Shown: positions 23,854 to 35,939, counted from the stretch's first letter. The stretch: DNA of 64,000 bases from Nemania diffusa (GCA_038501195.1 JBBPUQ010000001.1:6758001-6822000); one strand, 5' to 3'. The notes: generated by a model not told the origin, from the sequence alone. A program made the numbers and translations.

Positions 23854-24723
23854 ATGAAGTACCGTCTAGCTAGCCTACTTTCCTTGGCCGCCCTGAGTGG
23901 CGTCCAGAGCCACGCCGTGATGCAAACACCTGCTCCCCGAAATGTATTGCACTTCAATCATCCCACTCCCCTTTAAAGCCTACGCCATCCTAACGACATG
24001 CTCTAGACAGGACCGAAACAATTAGAGCGATGCGGGGCCATTGTTACCGCTATCCTACAGCGAGGTAATACACCATCAATAAGATTTGTCTGGACGAGGA
24101 CTGACACTACGACGATAGATCTCGCCGGTCCGATAGAGAACGCCATGAACGCTGCTGACGCGAGCTACAAATGCAACGCATACCTCTGCCGAGGGTATCA
24201 GTACGAGGACAACGTCGACAACGTCCACGCCGTGAAAGCTAGAGACGTCTTGACGTTCCACATTGACCTTGTGGCAGGCCATCATCCGGGATATGCCGTA
24301 AGTCACGCACATGCCATACCTCACTGCACCACACACTGCAGCTGAATGGGCGTGATGAGCAGGGTGCTAATGTAGTTCCCGCGAACAAGAATGTCTCCGT
24401 CGTCGACCTGGCGTCAAACGAAATCATCGGCGACGAGCTTGTGAGCTGGGCTGACTGGCCGGATTCGACGTCCGGGCCACCTCGTAACGATAGTTCGTAT
24501 CCCTTACTAGGTTCCACTGTGCACATGACTTCTTGATATTCTACTTACCATATAGTTAGATCTCAGCTAACAGATACTCTTTATAGCGGACTTCAAGGTC
24601 ACGATACCGAATACTCTAGCTACGACATGTGATGTAGGCGGCAAGTGTGCGATACAGTGGTATTGGTGGTCTATCAGCAACTCGCAAACGTACGAGAGTT
24701 GTCTTGACTTTTACGTTGAGTAA
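23854..24723 (+). CDS. Secreted copper LPMO-like protein (AA16-like)
   Basis: Five exons: 23854-23943, 24007-24064, 24119-24297, 24390-24492 and 24587-24723, all joined in frame to 188 residues. A signal peptide ends at about Ser19, leaving His20 as the mature N-terminus (HAVMQTPAPR), as needed for a copper histidine brace. A second candidate copper His lies in VAGHHPGYA, followed by NVSVVDLAS. The C-terminal block contains IQWYWW and QTYESCLDFYV, typical of the chitin-binding type-4/AA16 (X273) group as I remember it. Expected role: oxidative cleavage or priming of cell-wall polysaccharide outside the cell. The AA16 assignment is from memory of the family pattern. The gene is interrupted at five-exon density unusual for such a small protein. 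Confidence 0.8.
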
Positions 24724-26294
24724 ATAAGGGCGCCTAGATTGGGATGGGTGATGTTTTTTGTAGAAGTCTGTTCCAACTATTACCTAGCGGGAGTTAAAGC
24801 TCTCATCTTAAACAGCACAATGGTGTCCAGCGTATATTTGCAACTGATAATTAAAAACTCGTTGTCCGCTTTCTGCGGGTTGAGCTCAACGCGCGCGCTG
24901 TTCTGCTCGGCGCCTTTGAGTGGATGTCAGGATTGATGGTGCTGGGCTGGACGGGGTTGGTGTTTGCGTATGAATGTAGATCGTAACTCTGATGTCGCGA
25001 AACTGTCGCGTCTGATTTGGGGGCATCGGAGATGAGTTAGATTCCTTCCAATCGATACGTTATGCTCGCTACAACCGTTACCTGTATAAGTGCTGGTAGC
25101 ATAGTGATTAAGCTGGAACTGACAAGATCATGTTTGCCAGTGTCGAACGTTGATCGCAAAAAGCGCACGCTGCGTACAAGACGACTAGTATCATGTTCAC
25201 AATCAAAAGAGTCACTTCATCAGTATACTTGGATGTCAATGATTTTTATTAATTTTAAACAGGGTATCTTTTGAGACTAAAAACGTTAACTGGAGTCAGC
25301 AGCACAAACAAACAATCAGTCGACCACCCTAGTTCCGACAACGATCCCCAAAAAACAAAAGAGGCTGAAAGTATCACGTTAGGGGTGCGGGCCAATTCAT
25401 AGGCTCAACCAAGCACGCGACCAAAAGCCAGGAAAGGGGGGGTAGGGTTCACCTTAGACGAAATCGATAACAGCAGACGGCAGATGACAGCTTCAAGAGA
25501 GAAATGCATTGCATAACCATAGAGGGCGTGCGATCAATAATCCATCGTATAATACAAACCCGAATTTTCCACTAACGTGCTGCTCCTCACCGCTGTCATA
25601 ACGAACGAGCCCCCTCTGAAGACATGTTGCCTATAGCTCCCTCGTGCCACGCTAGGGAAATGATGAAATACCCGTGTATACCTCTATTTCCCCACCAACC
25701 GTATCGTGTGTATTATGCACACCTCCCTCTCGTATCATCAACTCGTCTCGTAGAATCAATCTACCGAATGGCTGATGATGGGAGCCCTGTGCTGCGCACA
25801 TGAGGGCCTGATAGTAGTGGCAACAAAAAAGATGCGCCAGGGTGTTGAAACTCTGTCTTTCAAGAGCTCAAGATGTGTGCTGTTTTGAGCCTGTGCAGAT
25901 AAGGAAAAGCGTCAGGCCAAAAAAGAAAAGAAAGGAGAAACGAAGCGCACGCGGCCTATGGAATCACCCTGCGGCGAATAACGCTGTGTTTCATGCTTCC
26001 GCACCGTACCGAGTCTCATTACAGCTATCGCTGCCGAGCATGTACCGAGTAAGCCGAGGGATTTATCACGTCCCCGGATCGACATTATGCATTGCAAATA
26101 TCGGAATTATGCCCATCCAGAGGCGTTATAGGAGTCGCGAACTTCTATTTCGCAGACTTCACTCGCCTCATCTGTCAAAGCCGCCAGGCCCAGTCTAGTT
26201 TCAAGACGTGTCGACCAACACATTTCTTCCAATCATCGTCGCCGTCGTACATGCTCTGCTTCCTATCCGACGTTCCATACAATGGTGTTTCTTC
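24724..26294. other. Intergenic region
   Basis: No gene supported between the LPMO and TFIIB stops. The part next to 26294 is probably the TFIIB 3' UTR. Short frames at 25842-26298 lack family features. Confidence 0.5.
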
Positions 26295-27410
26295 TTAGTT
26301 GGCAGGAAGACGGTCGAGACGTCCTCCCTTGGTCACCCAGTCGTCATCTATCAACAACGCGCGCTCTTGATATAAGAATCGATAAGCAGTCTTGATGGTG
26401 CCGTCACTCACACCGGCGACTGCAGCAATCTCTTTGGAGGTTCTGCTTTCGCCCATGAGGTGAGAGATCATGTAGATGCAAGCAGCAGCGACAGATAGAG
26501 GCGAGCGACCGGCCAAGTCCTTGACGGAAGAGCTCTTCTCGCACAGCTCGGAAGATATGCGGGCCATGAGATGGTTGTTGTTGAAACGGAGCCCACTGCA
26601 GTACCTGGCGCAGAGCTCGGTGGCGTTGGTGGCACTGAGGGCCGGGGGCGCGGCGTCGACGTTGATGGCACGGATGTAGGGCTTGTTCTTGTCATCCTGG
26701 AAGAACTTCTCCAGCATCTTGAACGTCCTGCCGATCTCCTTCTTGGGGACCTTGGTGAGAGCGAAGATCTCGCGGAAGGTCCGCGGGGCATTGGACTGGC
26801 GGCAGGCGATGAAGATGCACCCGGCGATGATGACTTCGGCCGACTTCCCCTTGAAGTACTTGGCGTCGTCGGTCATCTTGAAGATGTGCTTGGCGGCGTC
26901 TTGAGTGGTCTTGGAAATGTTCATAGCATCGCAGAAGTTGGAGATCTCGCGGTATGCGGCCAGCAGGGCGGTGTTGCTCTGCTTGTTCTCCTTCTCGTTC
27001 TTCTTGTTCGCCTTGCTCTGGAGGCGCTGCAGCTCTCGCGCATCCTTGCCATCGAAGGCGATGTTGGTCTCGAGCTGCGAGCCGTTGAGCAGGGGATTGA
27101 CCGAGTCACCGACACGGCTGGGGTCGTCGTTGTTCTGGTCGTCATTGGCGAAGGTGCGCCATTCGGAGCGCGTGTCGATGATGCGGTCACCGAGAACGAG
27201 GCCGCACGAGGCGCAGACCATGTCGCCCGAGGAGAACTCTTCTACCAGGTTCGGGGGAAGCTCGCGACAATCGGGACACTGTATGATCTGATTGAGGTTC
27301 TGCTGCCAGGGCTGCTCCTTTGGCGTCTTCTCATCGCTAGCGGCGACACTCGCACTCTGCTGGGCGGCGATGAAGGCGTCCGAGTGCGAGGTGACTGCGG
27401 CTGTAGCCAT
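26295..27410 (-). CDS. sua7: General transcription factor IIB
   Basis: A single exon of 371 residues. I chose the ATG at 27410 (MATAAVTSHS) because the longer frame upstream starts with a non-ATG codon. The N-terminal zinc ribbon uses C45, C48, C66 and C69 (CPDC, CASC). It is followed by the B-reader/linker (TRSEWRTFAND) and two cyclin-like repeats: ISNFCDAMNISKTTQDAAKHI with GCIFIACRQ, and a second ending GVSDGTIKTAYRFLYQ. TFIIB bridges TBP-bound promoter DNA and RNA polymerase II in the nucleus. Length and domain order are normal. Very GC-rich codons compared with the flanks. Confidence 0.96.
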   Translation of the reverse strand: MATAAVTSHSDAFIAAQQSASVAASDEKTPKEQPWQQNLNQIIQCPDCRELPPNLVEEFSSGDMVCASCGLVLGDRIIDTRSEWRTFANDDQNNDDPSRVGDSVNPLLNGSQLETNIAFDGKDARELQRLQSKANKKNEKENKQSNTALLAAYREISNFCDAMNISKTTQDAAKHIFKMTDDAKYFKGKSAEVIIAGCIFIACRQSNAPRTFREIFALTKVPKKEIGRTFKMLEKFFQDDKNKPYIRAINVDAAPPALSATNATELCARYCSGLRFNNNHLMARISSELCEKSSSVKDLAGRSPLSVAAACIYMISHLMGESRTSKEIAAVAGVSDGTIKTAYRFLYQERALLIDDDWVTKGGRLDRLPAN

Positions 27411-28547
27411 GATGACGACGACGATCGGGGATGACAATAACCAGCAACAATGACGATGATGGTGATAAAGAAAGCACAGAGCGACGAACAGCGATGAGCA
27501 ACAATGAATTCCCAGAACCTGTAGAGAATGGCGCGCGTCAGAGAGCGTGTTCGTCCGGGAGAGAGAGCCGGAGGCGTTCGGTCGTGGGAGTTGGAAAGGC
27601 GAAAAGAGAGGGTCCCGTAGAAGCGTGGAACCGTCAAGAAAGTCGGTGCCGAGTAGGAGGATTTGTGCTAGCGCCAGTGGATTGCCTTGGCGGGTCTGAC
27701 TCAGCTGAGAAGGCTAAGAGGTAGGTCGGTAGGCACTTACGTAAGTATATCGGTCGCTCCTTACCTTTGTATTCAGGTAACGAATGCACTGAACAGGTGA
27801 AAGGTGGGGGTTCTATGGTGAATCTATAGCGCTGTAGATAGTTGGAAATTAGGTATTTATTACCTGCCTAGACTAGGTAGGTACCTAGTAGCAATTGTGT
27901 AGAGCACTGTTCAAGGGTCGAATGTTTAAATTGAACAAACTCCCAAGAGAAGTCTAGAGAAGATTCTTGTCGGCAATTTTAAAAGATACCGAGTAACAAT
28001 CAATGACAACGCGCATTGTACAAACATGCTGCGCTGAATGAGACCTGGCTTTATTCATCTCTTTTATCTTTTCCTTTTTTCAAGAAAGCTATCTAGGTGA
28101 TGCTCCTCGTCTTGTTTGATACAGTTTCGGTCCTAAACATGCGCTGCGGCATGCAACCCAAAGAAACTCATAGACTCCAGTTTTCAACACAACAAAGTGT
28201 ATGAATGAAAGAAAGGGTATTTCGCGATATCAATCCTTAGCACAGTACGCACTGTATACGCAGAATACAGACGCCTAGGGACCCGTGTGTCCAAATCACT
28301 AACTCCGCGCTTTGCATTTTCGAAAACCAAAACCAGAACCAAAATTGCGACCTAGCCGCGTATTCCACTTTTTATCCTACAGCGTGATTCTGCTGGGATG
28401 TGGGAGGAGAGAGGGGAGAGGGGATGGGGGGGTGGTGGTTCAAGGTAGTAGTCTTAGTCCGCCCCCAATCTCCTTTTAAATTTCACAGCCATCGGATCAT
28501 AGACACCCCATTTAGCATTTGGATTCGGCCGGCTAGGGCCCGCCTAG
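27411..28547. other. Intergenic region upstream of TFIIB
   Basis: TFIIB promoter and the 3' flank of the next gene. Palindromic TAGGTAGGTACCTAG near 27874-27890. No gene seen. Confidence 0.6.
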
Positions 28548-29183
28548 CTAAATACGACGAGGGATGATAATATCCCGGCCCGACGGAGGTATGAGTGTAG
28601 GTTGTGGCATCGATAGATACGGGGCGAACGCCGGATGCTGTTGATGATCCAGGCCCCCAGGGTGGGAAATCCTCCTTTCGCTCGTGATGCGCGCTTCCCA
28701 CGCCTTCCAGTCATCCCGCAAGCCAGTCGTCTCACGCTGTTCCTCTGGCGCCTCCGACGAGAGCTCGAGGGGATGGTCCCTGTCCGGGCTGTCTGGGGAC
28801 GAGGATGTCTGGGAGAGAGAAGTCGGAGGGCTTGTGGTCAGCGACACGCGACTGGCCAATGACTTCCGTATCATCATATCGCGCTCTAGGTCCTCGACTT
28901 CTTGCCGGCTGCCCGAGCTTATTTTCCGTTTATGTGAGTACGGATCGCTCATTTTCTCGACCGGCTGGAACCCTTTCTGCTGTGCACGGCGTGACTTGAG
29001 GTAGTATGCGGTCATGACGACGGCGAGCGTCGTGACGATGAGGGTGGCGATGACGACAATCAAGACGAGCACGGGGTCTATGTGAGATGTGCCGTTTTCG
29101 CTACTGTCTTGGCTTGATTGGGAATCAGATCTAATCGATGGAGAGCTTGCGCCGTCATCGCGCCGAAAATAGAGTATACCCAT
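28548..29183 (-). CDS. Single-pass membrane protein with long cytoplasmic-type tail
   Basis: A single exon of 211 residues from an ATG at 29183. A short Ser-rich N-terminal part is followed by one clear transmembrane helix at about 37-62 (PVLVLIVVIATLIVTT onward), a basic stop-transfer run (KSRRAQQK) and a Ser/Pro/Glu-rich, probably disordered tail. The positive side follows the helix, so the tail is predicted to be cytosolic. There is no cleavable signal. No family recognised; such proteins occur widely in Pezizomycotina. The coding status rests on ATG position, composition and uninterrupted length. Confidence 0.6.
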   Translation of the reverse strand: MGILYFRRDDGASSPSIRSDSQSSQDSSENGTSHIDPVLVLIVVIATLIVTTLAVVMTAYYLKSRRAQQKGFQPVEKMSDPYSHKRKISSGSRQEVEDLERDMMIRKSLASRVSLTTSPPTSLSQTSSSPDSPDRDHPLELSSEAPEEQRETTGLRDDWKAWEARITSERRISHPGGLDHQQHPAFAPYLSMPQPTLIPPSGRDIIIPRRI

Positions 29184-30854
29184 TCTAAGGATGATCTCAA
29201 CTCAAAGGTTGGAAATAGGGTTGAGAAGAGATAGGCATGTCAAGAAACGGGCGACAGCGGGGAGGAGGCAGGCTATATGAGCTCATCAATGCATGGATCA
29301 TTCATTCATGGTTGCCATGATCCGGAAGGGGAGGGAATGAATGTACCCTTCCACTGCTGCGCTTATCAATTGCCGCGCAATTGCACGAAGGGAAACTTGA
29401 GAAGCGATACTACCTACCTAACCTACGCGTACTACCTATCAGATATCGACTGCGTATTGACCTTCGGTACCATGTCATATCATACCTAGTGCTACCAATT
29501 TTAGACGACTAACTACCAGATAGGCTCTGTATCCGGTCAGCGGGTTGCAGCGGGAGTGGCTGTGGGGGACGGCAGACGAGGCGAGGCACTGCGGATGTTC
29601 GGGGACCCGACCAATTCTGAGTCGGTAATACCAGGGCAGACCAGGGCTCGAAGGGCTCGAAGGGCTTGGAGGGGCATTTATCGATCTACGCGTACTCTGT
29701 ATGTACGTATGCGCATGTATGTGTGCGTACATGCATATATATCTGCAGCGTACGTCCATGAACAGGCCAAAGACAGGCCGCCTAAGGCGTAAAGGGAAAT
29801 CTGCCTTTGATTTCCGGGTGCCCTTCTGCGTTCTGGGCTGTCTCGGTTAACGACTTTACCTCGACTACAGTTGGGGGCGGCTGTGCCACGCTGGCTGATG
29901 ATTGGTGAGACAATTCCCTGCACCGACACAGGCGACGGTGCAGATGACGCACCTAGCGACCCTTGTCTGTTGATCGTCCGAATTTTGGCTTCATGCTTAA
30001 ATGGCCCCTCGTATATCTGCTCACTTCTCTCGTGTCATATATCTATATTGTACCTATATATGGTACAAGCATGATATAGCGCACGACTGCTGAGACAGCC
30101 TCACGCCAATACGAGTACTATCTAAACTTCTGCTATTAGCATGTGATCTGGAGGCTCAATTAGGATCATGCTAGGTAGCTCCAATAGAGTTAACCTGTAT
30201 TTGCTCAGCTCTGTCACGGCCCGGTCCGTAGGAATGGTAGATACAGTACAAGCGTGTATAATCCCAAGCAAGCGGTTCGCCCACTGTAATACGCCAAGCA
30301 GCCAACTGTCATTCGAACTACCTACCCAGGTACGAACATCTTCTTGTTAATGATCAATCATTTGAACAGTAGGTAACGAAGCCAAGGGCTCGTTCTTATC
30401 GGATTGCATGTGATGTAGTCCGGATGCAGGTCCTTGTAAATACTTCTCCGTGTAAGTGGACTGGTGGTGAAGATTTGCAGCAGAACTGTAGAGGCGCCAC
30501 GATATGATGCATCCTAACCAAATGAGAGAGTTATAAGTAGATGTCTCAAGTCTGAAAGCCACCAAACCTACTCCACAGGGCGCCGGTGCAAGAATGCAGT
30601 ATTCGACGGAAACACGGCGCCTTTGAGTGGGTAGGCATTCGCGTTTCCGGAAATGTATAGCCGCTCCACTATTCTGTAAAACGACCTGTTTGTTCTTGGC
30701 GTCTTTTAGGTATTCAACGTCGGCTTCACAACAACGCACTTTCAATCAACTTCCAATTGCTAGACAATTCGCAAGAATCTCACATCGCTGCATGGACACT
30801 GCATTTCTCCAAAAGTAGTCCTCCAGATTTGAATGCGCATGGTGCGAACTCGCC
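29184..30854. other. Divergent intergenic region
   Basis: About 1.7 kb between divergent genes. Contains a GTATGTACGTATGCGCATGT alternating run near 29699-29735 and tandem GGGCTCGAA near 29645-29665. A 132-codon minus-strand frame (30347-30745) has no domain and is not called. Confidence 0.5.
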
Positions 30855-32508
30855 ATGTTGTTACCTATAAATCGAACCTTGTATAGAGCCGGCCAGGCGG
30901 CCAGGCTTTCGGCGAGGAGAAGTAATGTACCATCTTACCTCATTCGCTGTAGGTCAACAACATCACATACGCAATCGACCACCGACTCGGCGCTGCCGTT
31001 AGCTGGGTACCGGGTCCTTGACATGACAAGGGTTCTCGCCGGTGTATGTTACCCTCGCTACCAACCACAATTTACAAGTCGCAACAGAGCTGATCATCTT
31101 CTATAGCCATACTGCACTCAGATTCTGGGCGATTTAGGGTATGCTTCGCGCTCTGTCGCTCCTGTGGTCAATGGGTGCTGTCATGCTGACGCTTACCGGC
31201 CAAAGTGCAGAGGTGATCAAGATTGAGCATCCAACCCGTGGAGATGATACTCGTGCTTGGGGGCCGCCTTACGCTCCATACGAGCCGGGATCCGCCCAGG
31301 AGGGACCCGGCGAGTCTGCGTACTTTCTTGGCGTAGGTCGATAAAAGAGACACCTAGTTAGTTATCGGAGGCCACATACCGAACTAATGAATTGGTAGGT
31401 GAACCGCAACAAAAAGTCCCTAGGCCTCTCCTTCCAGCATCCAGAGGGCGTGGAGATACTGCACAGGCTCGCGGCGAAATGCGACATTCTCGTCGAGAAC
31501 TATATCCCGGGCAGTCTGAAGAAGTATAGCCTCGACTTCGACACCATCCACAAGATCAACCCGTCCCTCGTCTACGCCTCCATCACCGGCTACGGCCAGA
31601 CGGGCCCGTACGCCCAGCGCGCCGGCTACGACGTCATGGTCGAGGCCGAGTTCGGCCTCATGCACATCACCGGCAGCCGCGACGGCCCGCCGGTCAAGGT
31701 GGGCGTCGCCGTCACGGACCTCACGACGGGGCTGTACACGAGCAACAGCATCATGGCGGCGCTGCTCGCGCGCGCGAGGACGGGGCGCGGGCAGCACATC
31801 GACGTCGCGCTGAGCGATTGCCAGACCGCCACGCTCGCCAACATCGCCAGTAGTTGTCTGATCAGCGGAAAGCGGGACTCGGGACGCTGGGGGACCGCGC
31901 ACCGTGAGTCTTGTGCATCCCTCTATCCATCCCTCCTCTCCCTATCCGTACCTAGATAAGGCGAAAACTACCTAGCTAGGCAGCTAATTTCCAGCAACGT
32001 AGCCTCTATCGTGCCGTACAAGTCCTTCAAGACCAAAGACGGCGATGTGCTCTTCGGCGGCGGCAATGACCGGCTCTTCGGCATCCTCTGCGACGGCCTG
32101 GGCCACCCCGAGTGGAAGACGGACGCGCGGTACGCCGTGAATGCTTCGCGCGTCGCGCACCGTACCGAGCTCGAAGACGCCATCGAGGCCATCTCCGTGC
32201 AGAAGACAACGCAGGAGTGGCTCGAGGTGTTCGAGGGGAAGGGCATGCCGTACGCCGCCGTGAACGACGTCCACGACACCCTGCACCACGAACACACACG
32301 CGCGCGGAACATGGTGGTCGAGATGGTGCATGGGGAATGCGGGACTATTAGACTTGTTAATACGCCTGTGAAATACAGCGAGAGTAAACCAGGTGCGCGC
32401 ACGCCACCACCGACGCTGGGGGAGCATACGGACGAGGTTTTGGGGGGACTGCTTGGGTTGGACGAAGGGGCGATTTCGGCGCTTAAGGAGACCGGGGCGG
32501 TTAGGTAG
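30855..32508 (+). CDS. Mitochondrial family III CoA-transferase (CaiB/BaiF; SUGCT-like)
   Basis: Five exons: 30855-31043, 31107-31138, 31206-31332, 31399-31903 and 32003-32508; exon 2 is only 32 nt. Total 452 residues. The N-terminus is Arg-rich without acids (MLLPINRTLYRAGQAARLSA), consistent with a mitochondrial presequence. Family III core motifs: LDMTRVLAGPYCTQILGDLG, AEVIKIEHP, VNRNKKSLGL, and ALSDCQ with the expected catalytic Asp near residue 256. Relatives such as SUGCT move CoA from succinyl-CoA to glutarate or similar dicarboxylic acids. The exact substrate cannot be read from sequence. Confidence 0.9.
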
Positions 32509-32565
32509 AGGATCGGGAGATCAGGGTTCAGGGGTGGCGTTCTTGCTGTAGACAATAGAGATTTG

Positions 32566-32997
32566 CTATAAGATAGCAAACATGGTAAACCCGTGCTTCT
32601 TTCCAATTTTCATGATTGTCTTACAGGAGTCATACCAAACATTGCACCTGACGCTAAAACGGATCGAGGGATACACTCTACTGGCCCTAGAGACTTGACC
32701 ATAATCGCACAGACATCTAGGGATTTCATTGAAGGGTTTAGCAAAACAATCTATTTCTAGTAAAGAACTAGCTAGACTTGGATAGAAAATGTCAACATCA
32801 TTCAGCACACCTAAAACAATAGACTCACCATCTATGGCTGGATCGCACACACTATAACAACATCGAAGTTTGTTGGGAGAGGCTGGCGGCAGTTGGGTAG
32901 TCACCTATTCTCCAATCATGACTCTTTCGTGGGCTTCGACCTTGTTGGTTGCAATGCACTGGGCACACAAGTCAAGATTTTTGCAACACAATACTTG
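32566..32997 (-). pseudogene. Relic of a ZZ-zinc-finger-type protein
   Basis: On the minus strand a frame opens after a TGA at about 32998. It reads a ZZ-finger-like C-terminal half (CCKNLDLCAQC followed by HERVMIG), is interrupted by one TAG at 32907-32905, then continues in the same frame for 112 codons with several more Cys residues (RCCYSVC). The TAG could derive from CAG by a C-to-T change, as RIP makes. The N-terminal part of the domain is missing. The similarity to ZZ fingers is from the spacing only. I call it a broken fragment, not a gene. Confidence 0.35.
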
Positions 32998-33216
32998 TCA
33001 AACAGACAATTATATCGTTTTACTTACTATAAAGACAGTGTTTCTTAGCCCTAAGTGTATTTAAATGTACTCAATTCACAACTTCATGCTAACAACACAT
33101 CAAATCAACTCATACCCCTAAACATAATTTCGCCTTTGAAATCAACCTTGACCTCAGAAATCCTGCCTATTAACCAACACCTAACAATCAACAACACGTG
33201 CAGCTTTCTAAGCAAG

Positions 33217-33504
33217 ATGGCCTTCGCTTACGGTATGAGTTTGCATGTCACGGTGTACATTGCCCCCGACAATGTTGATAAGTTCTTTGCTGCTTTTAAG
33301 CCTGTCTTTGACAAAGTCACTGCTGAACCTGAATGCTTTTTCTTTAAGGTGTACCAGAGTCCAGAGCAGCAGGGGAAGATATCTTGGGTTGAGGACTGGT
33401 CGAAGTCGCCAGAATGGTTCCTGAAGGAACAAATCACAAAGGACTATTATAAAGAGTACCTTGCTGTTACGGAGCCCATGTTCCTTAAGCCAAGGGAGGC
33501 TTAG
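33217..33504 (+). CDS. Small ABM-fold (dimeric alpha/beta barrel) protein
   Basis: A single exon of 95 residues. ATG at 33217 follows a CA-rich 5' leader. The sequence shows the antibiotic-biosynthesis-monooxygenase-like pattern: a first strand (MSLHVTVYIAPDNVDKFF), a helix, ECFFFKVYQSPEQQGKISWVEDW as the central hairpin, and a terminal helix (EYLAVTEPMFLK). Length is normal for one ABM domain. Relatives are cofactor-free monooxygenases, isomerases or stress proteins; the substrate is unknown. It stands alone, not in a visible biosynthetic cluster. Confidence 0.75.
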   Translation: MAFAYGMSLHVTVYIAPDNVDKFFAAFKPVFDKVTAEPECFFFKVYQSPEQQGKISWVEDWSKSPEWFLKEQITKDYYKEYLAVTEPMFLKPREA

Positions 33505-35367
33505 GTCTTTTCGCGTCTTAGCCAGGAATACTGCTACGTTGGCAAGACTAAATAAGCACAATCGTATCTATGTGCGGGTGTAATGCTCCCTAGCATTTAA
33601 CAACTTCTATTTTCTTCATAATTAACTAGATTTTCACAAAACCAAAATCTTTCCTGCCCAATTCATATCTTTCACAAATGCTATGATGTAACATTAATTA
33701 AATTGAATAAGAATACTAAAGACGAGGAAAGTTGTCTTAACTAATACTGAGTAAGGTATTAATAACCGTTGGTCTGTTGAAGGAAAACGGATCTAGTTCA
33801 CGAATATGCCTATGCAACTGTTCGTAATTAATGTTTATTAAGCAAAAGATTAGGTTGAGCTGGGTAATATGGTGAGACGGTGTGGATAACCTGACCACAT
33901 GGGGGTTAGGTTGATTAGGTCATCAAGACTTAGTTTTTCTTTTCTTTTATTTAAGATAGTTAGCTCATGCCAGTCAGAGATAGTTGGCACGCCTCTCACG
34001 CGGCCCCCTTCGGGGGTCCGCTACACCCGAATATACATTTGCGTCACTTATTTACTATTCTTCTAAGCCTCAAATCTCTAGAAGTGATCTACATGACTGT
34101 GGTCAGTCCTCTAGAGTGCGTAGTGTGTGTTACATACTTCGTTTCAATAGTGCTATCGCGTATTAGACTATATATTATTATCCCTTTAATACTAGACGCG
34201 GCTTGCATCAGGAGCCTCTCCGCCTAGGAATCAAATCTTCACTTTCCGATTTAGCGAATTTAGCGTCGAAATCAATGCCCTTAACTTTGATGTGCCCGCC
34301 GCCGTCTGTGAGCTATTTAGCATCGTAGAAGAAGTTAGCTATGTGCCTCGGAGTTTTCAATCATCGGAGGAGTCAAAGGTGGGAATCCAGCCTATCAAGG
34401 ATAGACACATTCGTTCAAGTCTCCCGATGGAGTTGACAGACTACCTACCTCTAAGGAGATGAGAAAATATACATAGAAAGGGGAGTAAATGCAAACACTA
34501 TTGCCATGAAGAGAGCAGGTGGAGTAATCAGGTCCATGGACGTCACTTGAAAGCTTCCCCCCCCCCCCTGCAGATGGAACAGGAACAATTCGAAGGTAAA
34601 AATTTTGCAATCCTATCTAGGCTCGAATCTATCTCAGGTATGATCGCGCGCGGTCGCCGAGAGAATTGGCGCATTCTACCTACCAAGATGGGATGTAGGT
34701 AGATCGTCGACTTGGAACCACTCAGACCTATATGGATTCGCACCCCACCGTCAGTGGTAGGAGATAGCTGACAGTGTGTGAGAGATATTTACCTACCCGG
34801 ATTCAAGACCAATGTTTTGAACGGATGATAACTTTTCGTCATTCGAAGCTTGCAAGCAAGAATATCTGGCATCATGCCCCAAGGCAACCTATCTGTCGCA
34901 ACGGGTATACCATCTGCGCGCGTTACCTGCCTCTGAACTAATTAACCCTATCGTCTTGACCTCGCATTTAACCGAAGCATGGTTTGAGTGCAGCTTACCA
35001 TTTTATAATTATAGGTCTAGATCGCAATTAAGCGACCTGTCTGGTAATATATATATCTGCAGGACCAAATGAAGTGGATGCGATACGCGTACTATTGGTT
35101 TCCGCATTGGTATTTCTATCCTTAAACGTCTTATCGCGTTATCAATCGTTGTTTTAATTCGCTGTTCGATACAGCTTCCGTGGCCAGAGCTTGGTCGCGA
35201 CGGCTTGTTACTAAATAGTTTGGAAATATCAACATACCGTAGGTATACTCCCTGGCTTGTTACATCGGATGTGACTGGCGCGATCCTGTGGGATATGACT
35301 TGGCTTGCAACGTTAGCAAGATTAATACGAAAAACTGCAACTTTTGTCTTAAGGTGATGTGAGGGTG
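33505..35367. other. Intergenic region
   Basis: No gene supported over about 1.9 kb. A run of 13 C lies at about 34558-34569. AT-rich in places. Confidence 0.5.
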
Positions 35368-35375
35368 TATAAATA
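35368..35375 (+). promoter_or_regulatory. TATA box of the small secreted protein gene
   Basis: TATAAATA lies 93 bp upstream of the ATG at 35468 and is followed by a pyrimidine-rich leader (CTCTCCTTGCC), the usual arrangement for strongly expressed fungal secreted-protein genes. Position and motif only. Confidence 0.5.
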
Positions 35376-35467
35376 ATTATCTCTCCTTGCCTTCAATCAC
35401 TTCTCAAGCCATCTTCTTGACGTTCACCTGTCCTTACCCTGTTAAACCCCGCATCGTCTCCGAAAAT

Positions 35468-35939
35468 ATGCACTTTTCCGTATTCACCGTTGTTCTTGGC
35501 GCGCTCCCAGCGGCTTTAGGCTATGACTATGGCTATTGGAGCGTATCTGTCACCCAGGGCTGGCCGGCTTCGGGTTATCGTTACTGGAACCTCGACGCCC
35601 AGTACTCGGGCAACCCGGGGGTCACTCTCCACACCACATGGTTCTACGACCCGTCAAATGGGACCACTACAACTTATCATAACGACACGAACTTTGGCTC
35701 TACATATGATAGCGGCGATGGCAGCGGTTAGTTTTCATTGAGTCCGCGAATGAGACGTCGTTGCTAATAGACAATACCTTGCAGTCAGTCTTACACAGAG
35801 CGTGTTTTTACCGGACGGTTCAGCGGTAGATGTGATTGGAAAGGGAGCGATCAATTGCAAAATTAACCCAGCTAGTGGGAAATCCTGCTCTGGGACTACT
35901 GTTGTAAATGCAACATGCGTTGGAGAGCGTTGCCTGTAG
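35468..35939 (+). CDS. Small secreted protein, 4-cysteine
   Basis: Two exons: 35468-35726 and 35785-35939, intron 58 nt with a GTTAGT donor and TTGCAG acceptor. The split Val codon keeps frame; 137 residues. Signal peptide about 1-18 (MHFSVFTVVLGALPAALG). The mature protein starts with an aromatic-rich segment (YDYGYWSV, YRYWNLDAQYSG) and carries four cysteines near the C-terminus (NCK, SCS, TCV, RCL). No known domain is recognised. It ends 20 bp before a hAT MITE. Likely extracellular; effector-like is a guess. Confidence 0.75.

Noticed and set aside
26571..27434. 287-codon plus-strand open frame opposite TFIIB
   Set aside because: Mirror frame of a highly GC-rich conserved gene; low-complexity Val/Gly/Leu content and no domain.
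30347..30745. 132-codon minus-strand frame
   Set aside because: No domain, signal peptide or splice support; lies in a divergent promoter region.
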